A stretch of 64,000 bases of DNA, taken from positions 16,492-80,491 of the forward strand of contig JBCBEP010000002.1 of the NCBI GenBank assembly GCA_038528605.1, written 5' to 3'. Both the position numbers and the translations under genes were made by a program. Below the pieces are notes generated by a model, which ran no database searches, was not told the DNA's origin, and saw only the letters and a list, made by a program, of their open reading frames with translations. Positions 26,777 through 34,769 of this stretch are shown here, piece by piece. This DNA comes from Thermohalobaculum sp038528605 (GTDB taxonomy: Bacteria > Pseudomonadota > Alphaproteobacteria > Rhodobacterales > Rhodobacteraceae). Each line of letters begins with the position of its first letter. Position 1 is the stretch's first letter.

Positions 26777-27225
26777 TCCCCCCGCCGGCGGAACACCAGC
26801 AGGTTGAAGAGCACGAAGTTGGTGGCCGGCACCAGCACCACGAAGATCGCCACGGCGATCTCATAGGGCCCGCCCAGCGCCTCCATCCCCATCACGATCA
26901 CCTGGCTGACTGCGAAGGACGTGCCGGAGACGGCGATGAAGCGCAGCATCGTCTCGCCATGCGCGCTCGACGCGCCATAGGTGAAGAAGTAATGCCCGAA
27001 ATAGGAGACCGGCACAGCGATGACGAAGGCCACCGGGTTGGCGAGCGACGGCGAAAGCCCTGCAAGCTCCACGAAGGCAAACACGCCGAGGGCATGGGTG
27101 ATCGTCGCCGCCACGCCCACGATCCCGAAGCGGAAGATGCGCCAGAACTCCTCAAGCAGCCGCGCCCGGTCCGCGCTGCTGAACCCTTCCCGCACGCCGT
27201 TGCGGATGATCTCCACCACGCTCAC
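26773..27225 (-). CDS. GtrA-like membrane protein
   Basis: The 150-residue protein has four hydrophobic spans in the GtrA pattern: FWRIFRFGIVGVAATITHAL, NPVAFVIAVPVSYFGHYFFT, FIAVSGTSFAVSQVIVMGM, and AVAIFVVLVPATNFVLFNLL followed by VFRRRGE. GtrA family proteins are thought to move polyprenyl-phosphate sugars across the inner membrane. The gene overlaps both neighbours by 4 bp (GTG start inside the GtrB-like stop, stop inside the GT87 start), so all three are translated together. A purely structural role is possible because the transport function of GtrA rests on limited experiments. Confidence 0.87.
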   Translation of the reverse strand: MSVVEIIRNGVREGFSSADRARLLEEFWRIFRFGIVGVAATITHALGVFAFVELAGLSPSLANPVAFVIAVPVSYFGHYFFTYGASSAHGETMLRFIAVSGTSFAVSQVIVMGMEALGGPYEIAVAIFVVLVPATNFVLFNLLVFRRRGE

Positions 27226-28235
27226 CGCGGCGCCTCCTCGTCACGGCCCGGCAGCTCCACCCGGCGCGCGAGATAGATCGGCCGCCGCTTGGTCTCGGTC
27301 AGCAGCCGGCCGACATATTCCCCCATGACGCCGAGCGAGATCAGCTGGATGCCGCCGAGGAACAGGATGAAGACGAGGAGCGAGGCATAGCCCGGCACGT
27401 CGATCCCGAAGATCAGCGTGCGGATGACGATCCAGCTGCCATAGACGAACGCGAGAAACGCCGTCGCGAAGCCGACATAGCTCCATACCCTCAGGGGGAA
27501 GGTGCTGAACGATGTGATCCCGTCGAGCGCGAAGTTCCAAAGTTTCCAGAGCTTGAACGAGCTCGTACCCGCATGCCGCTCGCCATGGTCGTAGGCGATG
27601 GTGGTGGTGGTGAAGCCGACCCAGGCGAAGAGCCCCTTCATGAACCGCGTGCGCTCCGGCAGCTGGCGGAGCGCCATCACTACCTGCCGGTCGAGGAGGC
27701 GGAAATCGCCCGTTTCCGGCGGAATGGGCGTGTCGGCGATGCGGTTGAAATAGCGGTAGAACCGGCGGGAAAAGAAGGCCCGCGGCCCGCTATCCGTCGC
27801 CCGGTCGGCCCGCGTGGCCGCCACCACGTCCCAGCCCTCGCGCCACTTCGCGACCATGTCCGCGATCACTTCGGGGCGCATCTGCAGGTCGGCATCGATG
27901 CTCACCACGGCATCGCCCTCGCAGTGATCCAGCGCCGCCGTCAGCGCGGCTTCCTTCCCGAAATTGCGGCTGAACTGGATGAAGCCGATCCGCGGTTCCG
28001 CCGCCATGCGCTCCCGCACGCGCTCGGCCGTGGCATCGCTGCTGCCATCGTCGATACACAGGATCTCGAAATCGTCCGTGAGGCGCGCGGCGACCGGTAG
28101 CACCGCGTCGAAGAAGGCATCCGCCGAACCCTCTTCGTTGAACATCGGCACGATGACCGACAGTCGAAACGGCCCCTCGCGCGGGGGGTGCGCCGGGCGC
28201 GCCGTCTCGCTCGATGCCTTCACAACCCCGTCCAT
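27222..28235 (-). CDS. GtrB/DPM1-like polyprenyl-phosphate glycosyltransferase (GT2)
   Basis: The 337-residue protein has an N-terminal GT2 domain (RLSVIVPMFNEEGSADAFFD, ILCIDDGSSDATAERVRERM, VVSIDADLQMRPEVI with the DxD-type site). PDTG-type residues follow (DTPIPPETGDFRLLDRQVV). The C-terminal half has two membrane spans (WSYVGFATAFLAFVYG, LLVFILFLGGIQLISLG) and the ending GEYVGRLLTETKRRPIY, characteristic of bactoprenol glucosyltransferases and DPM1-like enzymes. It should make polyprenyl-phosphate-hexose at the cytoplasmic face for the following GtrA-like and GT87 proteins. ATG 28235 is chosen; an in-frame extension to 28367 gives no family-like sequence. Confidence 0.87.
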   Translation of the reverse strand: MDGVVKASSETARPAHPPREGPFRLSVIVPMFNEEGSADAFFDAVLPVAARLTDDFEILCIDDGSSDATAERVRERMAAEPRIGFIQFSRNFGKEAALTAALDHCEGDAVVSIDADLQMRPEVIADMVAKWREGWDVVAATRADRATDSGPRAFFSRRFYRYFNRIADTPIPPETGDFRLLDRQVVMALRQLPERTRFMKGLFAWVGFTTTTIAYDHGERHAGTSSFKLWKLWNFALDGITSFSTFPLRVWSYVGFATAFLAFVYGSWIVIRTLIFGIDVPGYASLLVFILFLGGIQLISLGVMGEYVGRLLTETKRRPIYLARRVELPGRDEEAPR

Positions 28236-28412
28236 GTCCGATGCCCCGGTGTCCTGCCCCGTAACGTCATAGTCCGCCCGCCAGTGCCTTCGCAATTGCA
28301 AGCTTGGCCGCGGCGGGCACCGGGGCGCAGAGCGCTGCCCGCGCGCCGCACATGATCCGTCCGGCATCAGGCGGGGTCTGGCGACGGCGGCCGCGACCGC
28401 AGCCTTCCCGGC

Positions 28413-29858
28413 TCAGTCCACGGGGAAGAGGTTCTCCCAGGCGCGCTCCACCACCTCGGGCGTCAGCTGCGGCGCCATCGCCTCATAGGCGCAGATGGCG
28501 AAGGCCTGGTCGACGATGAAGCGGGGGTGGAAGGCCTGATAGGGGCGCCCCTGCTTGGCGTAGAGTTCCTCGAGCATGTAGACCACCAGCGCCTCGTCGA
28601 GCCCGAGGCCCGCGCGCTGCACCGTCTGCGCCAGGATCTTGAGGAAGAGGCTGCGGTCGGGGCTGTCCACCAGGATCTTGTAGCGCAGCCGCCGGAGCGC
28701 CGCCTCGTCCACGAGGTCCGAAGGCGGGATGTTCGTGGAGAACACCACCAGACTGTCGAACGGCGCCTCGAATTTCCGGCCCGATTGCAGGGCGAGGAAG
28801 TCCACCCCGTTCTCGAGCGGGATGATCATGCGGTTGATGATCTCCTGCGGGTGCTGGCGCTGGCGGCCGAAGTCGTCGATCACCAGCACGCCACCGCAGG
28901 CCTTGAGCTGCATCGGCGCCTCGTAGATCCGGCTGGCGGGTGAGAAACTGAGGTCGAGCATGTCGAGCGTCAGCTCGCCGCCCGCAATCAGCTTGGGCCG
29001 CCGGCAAGCGATGTAGCGCCGGTCCGCCGTGATGGCGCGGCGCAGGCCCAGATTGTCCCCCATCGCCGCGGCGCTGCCCTTGAGATCCGCCTCCGCCGCC
29101 TTCAGCTCCTCCCCCGTGAGCGCCCGGTGCACCGCCGGGTCGTAGAGCGTGATCACCTGCCGGTCGACCTCGATGGCATAGGGCAGCCAGACATGATGCC
29201 CGAAACCCCGGCAAAGCGCCTCGGCGATGGAGGACTTGCCGTTCCCCGGCGGCCCGTAGAGCAGCATCGAAGCGCCCGAATTCGCCGCCGGGCCGAGATT
29301 GCGCATGAGCCCGGGCGCGAGCGTCAGCCCCTCGAACACCCGCTCCAGCACCGGGCGCGTCAGCACCTCCCCACGGATGGATTGCGTCGCCGCCTGGGCC
29401 GCGAACTGGTCCAGCGGCACCGGCACCGCCCCGACATAGTCGTTGTGCTGAAAGGCCTCGAGCGCCCATTCGCGCCCCTTGCCGGTCAACGCATAGCGCA
29501 TCTCCGCCGTCACGGCCGCACCGAGCTGACCCATCGCCTCGATCAACTTCTGGTCCTTGGCGAGCTCGATCAGTTGCGTGGTCAGGCCCACGGGCAGATG
29601 CAGGCTCTCCGAGAGCTCCCGCGCCGTCTCGATCCCGAGGCGATACATCGCCTTCGCCAGAAGCCCGATCAGCATATTGGTCTCGAGGCCCAGCGCCTCG
29701 AGGCTGGCGGGCTGGGGCGGTGTGCGGGGACGCCGGCCGGCCGGCGCAGGCCCTATGGGCTTGGCGCCGAGCCCCCGGTCCCCCACCGCCCCCTCTTCCG
29801 TCTTCGCCGCTTCCGCCACGCGCCCGCTCCCGCCAATCCAAGCGGGCCGATTGAACAT
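28413..29858 (-). CDS. AAA+ ATPase of unknown role
   Basis: The 481-residue protein has an N-terminal helical region (about 50-140) that looks like a winged-helix-type domain (LGIETARELSESLHLPVGLT). The ATPase core follows: Walker A GPPGNGKSS at about 202-210, Walker B GGVLVIDDFGRQ at about 322-333, and a sensor segment VVFSTNIPPSDLVDEAALRR ending in two arginines. A C-terminal helical lid closes it. Proteins of this form are common in Alphaproteobacteria but I do not know a function. The stated N-terminal domain is inferred from helix pattern. ATG 29858 is preferred to the TTG at 29885. It lies downstream of the ggt gene on the same strand, separated by a 151-bp region with a strong inverted repeat. 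Confidence 0.72.
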   Translation of the reverse strand: MFNRPAWIGGSGRVAEAAKTEEGAVGDRGLGAKPIGPAPAGRRPRTPPQPASLEALGLETNMLIGLLAKAMYRLGIETARELSESLHLPVGLTTQLIELAKDQKLIEAMGQLGAAVTAEMRYALTGKGREWALEAFQHNDYVGAVPVPLDQFAAQAATQSIRGEVLTRPVLERVFEGLTLAPGLMRNLGPAANSGASMLLYGPPGNGKSSIAEALCRGFGHHVWLPYAIEVDRQVITLYDPAVHRALTGEELKAAEADLKGSAAAMGDNLGLRRAITADRRYIACRRPKLIAGGELTLDMLDLSFSPASRIYEAPMQLKACGGVLVIDDFGRQRQHPQEIINRMIIPLENGVDFLALQSGRKFEAPFDSLVVFSTNIPPSDLVDEAALRRLRYKILVDSPDRSLFLKILAQTVQRAGLGLDEALVVYMLEELYAKQGRPYQAFHPRFIVDQAFAICAYEAMAPQLTPEVVERAWENLFPVD

Positions 29859-29916
29859 GGCAGCGGTTAAGGCGAGGTTTGCCAATGCACGGCATGCGCC
29901 AAAGGTGCCTTTCTGG

Positions 29917-29997
29917 GGGCGGGCCGGCGGGTGGGCGGCCCCGATGCGGGGTCCGCAGGACCCCGCGAGGACAGGCCGGGCACCCGTCGGCCCGCCC
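29917..29997. repeat. Intergenic imperfect 17-bp inverted repeat enclosing a 9-bp perfect hairpin, with a G-quadruplex-type tract
   Basis: The outer arms are 29917-29933 and 29981-29997, complementary except for one position that becomes a G/T pair. Inside, GCGGGGTCC (29946-29954) and GGACCCCGC (29958-29966) form a 9-bp stem with a 3-base loop. The plus strand of the left side has G tracts at 29915-29919, 29921-29923, 29929-29931 and 29933-29935. It lies after the ggt stop and before the AAA+ gene, both read from the minus strand. It could terminate or stabilise the ggt transcript. No T run is present. Confidence 0.55.
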
Positions 29998-30009
29998 GCC
30001 CCGGCATGC

Positions 30010-31626
30010 TCAGAAACCCGCGGCCATCCCGTCGCGGCCGGGATCCGCCCCCCCTTCCCAGCCGTCGCCCGCCCGCTTCAACGCGTGCACGCCACCGAAG
30101 CCGTAGGAGGTCGCCAGCCGCCGCGTCGGGTAGCCTCGCGCCGCCAACGCCGCCTCCGTCCGCCGCAGAATGCGGTTGGTCATGTCGATCCGGTCGGAGG
30201 TCACGCAGAAGCGCGGCGCCGCCACCGCCTCGGCCGCCCCCATGCCGAAATCGACCATGTTCAGTATCCCCTGCAGCACGCTCATGGTGATGAAGGTGCC
30301 GCCCGGACTGCCGATCGCCCCCCAGGGCCCCGCCGCATCGTGCAGGATCGTGGGGCACATGGCGGTGAACCGGCTCTTGCCGGGCGCGATGCTCCCCGCC
30401 CGCCCTGGCCGCGGGTCGAACACGCCCATGCAGCCATTGTACATGAAGCCGAGCCCCGCGCTCACCACGCCCGAGGGCATGCCGATCGAGTGCGTCATGC
30501 TCACGATCCCGCCCGCCGGGTCCACCACACAGAGATGCGTCGTGTCCTTCGCCGGCTGCGCCGCGCCGCCGAGCCGCGGCACATGGGTCCGCTCCCCCGC
30601 CCTGATCCGCGCCGCATGGCCGGCCGCAAAGTCCTTCGAGAGGAGCTCTTCCACCGGCACGTCCACGAAGCGCGGATCGCCGATGCGGGTGTCCTTCTCC
30701 ACCGTCGCGATCTTCATCGCCTCGGCCAGCGTGGCGATGTAGTCGGGGCTGTTATGGCCCATGGCCGCAAAGTCGAACTGCTCGAGGATGTTCAGCATCA
30801 GGAGCAGCATCACCCCGCCCCCCGGCGGCGCATTCGTCGTCACGCGCAGCCCGCGGTAGCGGCCCTCCAGCGGCGCGCCCTCCACGGGCGCCACCCCCGC
30901 CAGGTCCTCAGCCCCAAGCAACCCGCCCTGCGCGGCCATGTCCGCCACGATGCGCCCCGCGATCTCGCCCTCGTAGAAGTCGCGCCAGCCCACCTCCGCA
31001 ATCCGCCGGAGTGTTGCCGCCATATCCGGGTTCGCCAGCCGCTCACCCACGCCCCGCGCCGTGCCATCCGCCTTCAGATAGATCGCCGCCGTCGCCGGGT
31101 GCTTGGCGATGAGGTCGTGATGCGGCACCCGCCCCGCCGCCGGCACTTCGGACCAGTACTGCACCATATGGGGCCGGACCAGCACGCCCTCCTCCGCCTG
31201 CGCGATCGCCGGCGCCATCAGCGCCGCCAGCGGCCGCGTGCCGTAACGCTCCGCCAGATGCGCCAGCGCGGCCAGCGTGCCCGGCGTGGTGATCGAGCCA
31301 TAGCCGCACTCGTTCACATGGCCTTTTATGATGAAGCCGAACCCGTCGTCGGACTGGCGCTCGATGAGGTGCTCCCACTGGTCCGCCCGGCTCGCCAGCG
31401 GCGCCTTGCCGTGGAAATCCACCATCCGCGGTGCCTCGCCCGGCAGCATCACCTGCGCCGAGCCGAAGCCTGCGATGCCGCACATGAGCGGGTCGACCAC
31501 CGTCTGCACGAAGGCGGTGGCGACGGCGGCATCCACCGCGTTGCCCCCGTCCTCGAGCACGCCGAGCCCCGCCTCCACCGCCTCGGGCTGAGGTGCGGTG
31601 ACCACCGCCTTCATACCGCGTGTCAT
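30010..31626 (-). CDS. ggt: Gamma-glutamyltransferase family protein
   Basis: The 538-residue Ntn-hydrolase precursor has the N-terminal GGT pattern EAGLGVLEDGGNAVDAAVAT and PLMCGIAGFGSAQVML. The autocleavage site precedes the catalytic Thr in AKDTTHLCVVDPAGGIVSMT. The small-subunit motif SPGGTFITMSVLQGILNMVD is also present. Known enzymes hydrolyse or transfer gamma-glutamyl groups from glutathione and similar amides. No signal peptide is seen at MTRGMKAVVTAPQ, so a cytoplasmic location is likely, unlike E. coli Ggt. It overlaps the amidase gene by 4 bp and is read with it and the M20 peptidase, suggesting use of gamma-glutamyl or amide-capped peptides. Some members are acylases or hydrolases of other amides, so the substrate is open. 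Confidence 0.88.
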   Translation of the reverse strand: MTRGMKAVVTAPQPEAVEAGLGVLEDGGNAVDAAVATAFVQTVVDPLMCGIAGFGSAQVMLPGEAPRMVDFHGKAPLASRADQWEHLIERQSDDGFGFIIKGHVNECGYGSITTPGTLAALAHLAERYGTRPLAALMAPAIAQAEEGVLVRPHMVQYWSEVPAAGRVPHHDLIAKHPATAAIYLKADGTARGVGERLANPDMAATLRRIAEVGWRDFYEGEIAGRIVADMAAQGGLLGAEDLAGVAPVEGAPLEGRYRGLRVTTNAPPGGGVMLLLMLNILEQFDFAAMGHNSPDYIATLAEAMKIATVEKDTRIGDPRFVDVPVEELLSKDFAAGHAARIRAGERTHVPRLGGAAQPAKDTTHLCVVDPAGGIVSMTHSIGMPSGVVSAGLGFMYNGCMGVFDPRPGRAGSIAPGKSRFTAMCPTILHDAAGPWGAIGSPGGTFITMSVLQGILNMVDFGMGAAEAVAAPRFCVTSDRIDMTNRILRRTEAALAARGYPTRRLATSYGFGGVHALKRAGDGWEGGADPGRDGMAAGF

Positions 31627-33089
31627 CGCGCCGGCCGGGGCATGGGCGGCGCCACCGCCAGCGCCGCGATGTTCGCCAGCGGCCGCGCGCTCACGGCAAA
31701 GCCTGCGAAGAAGCTCTCCAGCGCCTCGGCCACCGCCAGCACCTTGGCGTCGCTCCGGTGCGGGCCGATCACCTGCAGCCCGAACGGCATCCCCGTGGGC
31801 CCCAGTCCGCAGGGGATCGCCGCCACGGTGGCGAAGCAGAGCGTCGGCACATAGGCGATCGCGAGCCAGCGCATATAGCTCGGCATCGCCGCGCCATTGA
31901 TGCTGCCCGGGTGGTTCTCCGCATGCGGGAAGGGCGGCACGGAGGCACCCGGCGCGATCAGCACGTCATGATGCTCGAAGAAGGCCGTGAAGGCCCGGTA
32001 CATCGCCGCTTGGCCAAGCTCCGCCCGCGCACAGTCCGAGAGCGTGTAGGCCGCCCCAGCTTCCGTGTTGTCGATCACGTTGCGGCCGAGCAGTTCCCGC
32101 TTCTCCGCCACCAGCTTCTCGAAGGAGCCGACGAAGGAGAGCGCGCGCGTCACATCGAACACATCGTGGATGCCCTCGGGCGAGAGAGGCCAGTCCGGCA
32201 CCGCCTCCTCCAGCCGCGCCACCATGCCCTCGAGCATCCCCATCCGGGCGCGGAACGTATCGGCAATGCCCGCATCCACCGGGCAGCAGCCAAGATCCGC
32301 CGAGAAGGCGAGGCGGAGGCTCGCGAGATCCGGCACCGGCGCGGGCTCAATCGCCGCGCCGAAGGACCATGGATCCCGCGCATCCTCGTAAGCCTGGGCC
32401 GAGAGCAACAGGCGCAGATCCGCCATGTCCCGCGCCATCGGCCCGTTCACCGGCCAGGGCCCGAGCAGCGAGCCCGCGGCCGGGCGCGGCACCACGCCAA
32501 GGCTCGGCCGGAACCCGGCCACCCCGCAAAAGGCTGCCGGCGAGCGCAAGCTCCCGCCATAGTCCGAGCCCGTGGCAAGCGGCGCCATGCCCGTGGCCAG
32601 CGCCGCGGCCGAGCCGCCGGACGATCCGGCCGCCGAGCGCGTCGTGTCGAACGGGTTGCCCGTCGCCCCGAAGAGCCGGTTCACCGTGTTCGCCCCCGCA
32701 CCGTATTCCGGCAGGTTGGTGCGTTGCGCGAGAACGCTGCCCGCCGCGCGCAGCCGCGCAACCCCCGGCTCGTCCGCCATCGCGGGCGGGTCGTCCGCAT
32801 GGATGAGCGAGCCGTTGGTGCAGGGCTGCCCCGCCGTCGCCCGGTTGTCCTTCAGCGCCACGGGCAGGCCATGGAGTGCGCCGAGCGCCTCGCCCCGCAT
32901 CACCGCCGCCTCCGCCGCGCGGGCCTGGGCGAGGCCGGACTTCCGGTTCTCCCACACCACCGCGTTCACCGCCGGGTTCGCCGTATCGACGCGGACACAG
33001 CAGCTCTCCCAAAGCTCCACGGGCGAGAGCGCGCGTCGCCCGATCAGCGCCCGCGCCACTCTGGCCGAAAGATCGCAAGCCTCTGTCAT
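31623..33089 (-). CDS. Amidase-signature family hydrolase
   Basis: This protein of about 488 residues contains the amidase signature with its Ser-cisSer-Lys triad: Lys in GLPVALKDN, then NPFDTTRSAAGSSGGSAAAL holding the two serines. GTDSGGS-type residues appear as GSDYGGSLRSPAAFCGVAGF. It should cleave a carboxamide in the cytoplasm; members include indoleacetamide hydrolase, aryl amidases and GatA. No glutamyl-tRNA partners are nearby, so it is a catabolic amidase rather than GatA. ATG 33089 is preceded by AAAGAGG and begins MTEACDLSARVAR; the in-frame extension to 33143 runs into the intergenic repeat and is rejected. It forms an operon with ggt. Confidence 0.87.
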   Translation of the reverse strand: MTEACDLSARVARALIGRRALSPVELWESCCVRVDTANPAVNAVVWENRKSGLAQARAAEAAVMRGEALGALHGLPVALKDNRATAGQPCTNGSLIHADDPPAMADEPGVARLRAAGSVLAQRTNLPEYGAGANTVNRLFGATGNPFDTTRSAAGSSGGSAAALATGMAPLATGSDYGGSLRSPAAFCGVAGFRPSLGVVPRPAAGSLLGPWPVNGPMARDMADLRLLLSAQAYEDARDPWSFGAAIEPAPVPDLASLRLAFSADLGCCPVDAGIADTFRARMGMLEGMVARLEEAVPDWPLSPEGIHDVFDVTRALSFVGSFEKLVAEKRELLGRNVIDNTEAGAAYTLSDCARAELGQAAMYRAFTAFFEHHDVLIAPGASVPPFPHAENHPGSINGAAMPSYMRWLAIAYVPTLCFATVAAIPCGLGPTGMPFGLQVIGPHRSDAKVLAVAEALESFFAGFAVSARPLANIAALAVAPPMPRPAR

Positions 33090-33131
33090 ATGGCCTCTTT
33101 TCCCTGTTGCAGCGAGAGCAAGCCCCCTGCC

Positions 33132-33206
33132 GCGGGCCTGCACGATGCCGGCGCGTCGGCGGGGTGGGTGGGTGGGCGCCGGCGCGCCGGCATCGTGCAG
33201 GCCCGC
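33132..33206. repeat. Perfect 24-bp inverted repeat with a G-quadruplex motif in the loop
   Basis: Arms at 33132-33155 and 33183-33206 are exact reverse complements over 24 bp (left arm starts GCGGGCCTGCACGATG). The 27-base loop contains GGGGTGGGTGGGTGGG at 33161-33176 on the plus strand, a tight four-tract quadruplex motif with one-base loops. It fills most of the 133-bp space between the M20 peptidase stop (33223) and the amidase start (33089), both on the minus strand. The transcript would therefore carry a very stable hairpin with a C-rich loop. A role in termination, attenuation or segment stability is plausible. Confidence 0.8.
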
Positions 33207-33222
33207 CTCTTCATGCGTTCCC

Positions 33223-34596
33223 TCATGGCGCGGTCCCGAGATCCCAGTATAGCCCCGCCATCAGCCCCAGCGCCTCCCGGCAGAGGGGCAGAAGCACATG
33301 CTCGTCCGGCGCGTGCTGGCTGCAGCCCACATAGGAATGCGGCAGCCAGATCGCGGGCATCCCCAGCGTGTGGGTGAAAAGCGTGTTGCAGATCGATCCA
33401 CCCATCTGCGGCAGCACCGCCGGCGCATGCCCCGCCCCTTCCAGCGAGGCCCGCACCCGCGTCACCCACGGATCATCGACCGGCGTGTTCGACGCCTCGA
33501 ACCCGCCCGCCCCCTCACGCGGCTCCACCGTCACCGCATCGAGCCCCCGCGCGGCGAGATGCGCCCGCAGCGCCGGGATCACCCCCGCCGCATCGGTGCC
33601 GGCGATGTAGCGAAGCTGGCAGGTGGCCCGCGCCTCCCCCGCGATCGCGTTCACGGGATGCGCAGGACGCCCAGACGTCATCGCCAGCACGGCGAAACTG
33701 TTCGCCGCATAAACCCGCTCCGCCGGCGTCAACCCCGCAATGCCCCAGCCGGGCTCCACCGCCGGCCCGCCCGTGGGCTCGATACCGTTCAGGAGACGGC
33801 GGATTTCCGCCGAAGGCTCGGGCGCCCGCCATTCGGGCACCAGAAGGTCGCCTTTCGCATCCGTGATGCTCGCGATGGCATGGGCCAGCAGGATCGAGGG
33901 GTCCCGGATCAGCCCGCCCCAGTTGCCGGAATGATGCGCGCCCTCCCGCAGCCGGCACACCATGTCGAAGGTCACGCCACCGCGGCAGCCGAGCGTGAGC
34001 GTGGCGCGCGCCGGGTCCACCCGAGGCCCGTCCGAGCCGATCATCACATCGGCGGTGAAGGCCTCCCGGTTCGCCGCCACCACCGCCTCAAGACCCGGAG
34101 AGCCGGTCTCCTCGCCCCCTTCGATCAGCCATTTCGCGTTGAAGCCGAGCCGGCCGCGCGCCGCGATCACCGCCTCCTGCGCCAGAAGGTTGATCAGATG
34201 CTGGCCCTTGTTGTCCGCCGTGCCGCGGCCGTAGAGCCGGTCCCCGTCCCGCGCGAGGCGCCAGGGGCCTTCGCCTTTCGTCCAGGCCTCCTCCATGCCG
34301 TTCAGCACATCCGCATGGCCGTAGCCGAGCACCGTCGGCAGGGCCGCACCCTCATGCCGCTCGGCCAGCAACACCGGCGAGCCTTTGGGGTCCGGGTTCT
34401 CGAAAAGGCGGCAGGCGAAGCCCATGCGCTCAAGCCTCGGGCCGATGACCTCGCGGAGATAGCGCGCAACATGCGGCCGCCCCTCGGGCCGCTGGCTCTC
34501 CGTCGGCACGGCCACAAGCTCGGCAAGGGCAGCCTCGAAGCGCCCGCTATCGACGAGCCCCTCAGCCGCCGACACAACCTCGGCCCGCCCGCTCAT
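33223..34596 (-). CDS. M20 family metallopeptidase, dipeptidase-like
   Basis: The 457-residue M20 enzyme carries the two-zinc pattern. GYGHADVL supplies the first His and Asp, YGRGTADNKGQH the bridging Asp, WLIEGGEETGSPGL the catalytic and metal Glu residues, and PHSYVGCSQHAPDEHV the C-terminal His. A dimerisation lid lies between (RGGVTFDMVCRLREGAHHSG). These features fit CNDP/dipeptidase-type members that split short peptides or acyl amino acids in the cytoplasm. It is the first gene of the minus-strand set with amidase and ggt. ATG 34596 gives a family-like N-terminus; the frame extends to 34683 without support. The divergent gene at 34770 is a second M20 enzyme, and the 173-bp space between should hold both promoters. 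Confidence 0.87.
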   Translation of the reverse strand: MSGRAEVVSAAEGLVDSGRFEAALAELVAVPTESQRPEGRPHVARYLREVIGPRLERMGFACRLFENPDPKGSPVLLAERHEGAALPTVLGYGHADVLNGMEEAWTKGEGPWRLARDGDRLYGRGTADNKGQHLINLLAQEAVIAARGRLGFNAKWLIEGGEETGSPGLEAVVAANREAFTADVMIGSDGPRVDPARATLTLGCRGGVTFDMVCRLREGAHHSGNWGGLIRDPSILLAHAIASITDAKGDLLVPEWRAPEPSAEIRRLLNGIEPTGGPAVEPGWGIAGLTPAERVYAANSFAVLAMTSGRPAHPVNAIAGEARATCQLRYIAGTDAAGVIPALRAHLAARGLDAVTVEPREGAGGFEASNTPVDDPWVTRVRASLEGAGHAPAVLPQMGGSICNTLFTHTLGMPAIWLPHSYVGCSQHAPDEHVLLPLCREALGLMAGLYWDLGTAP

Positions 34597-34769
34597 GCGC
34601 GCCTCCGCGGGCGCCGGCAGCACGGCAGATCGGCAATCATCGGCATGGGCGGCACCTCCTGCAGGCGGGAGAAGGGGCGGCAAGGCACCGGGCGGGCTTG
34701 CCCCTCAGGCGCCGATCGTGTCGGCATGGAGCGGCCCGCGCAAGGGCGGAGCAGGCGAGGGAGAGCGAG

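Noticed and set aside
31623..33089. GatA subunit of glutamyl-tRNA amidotransferase
   Set aside because: No gatB or gatC nearby and the context is catabolic; only the amidase signature is shared.
33132..33206. Insertion sequence ends
   Set aside because: The arms enclose only 27 bp and no transposase or target duplication is seen.
31620..33377. 585-codon plus-strand frame through the amidase region
   Set aside because: It is antisense to a well-supported amidase, very rich in Arg, and crosses the hairpin.
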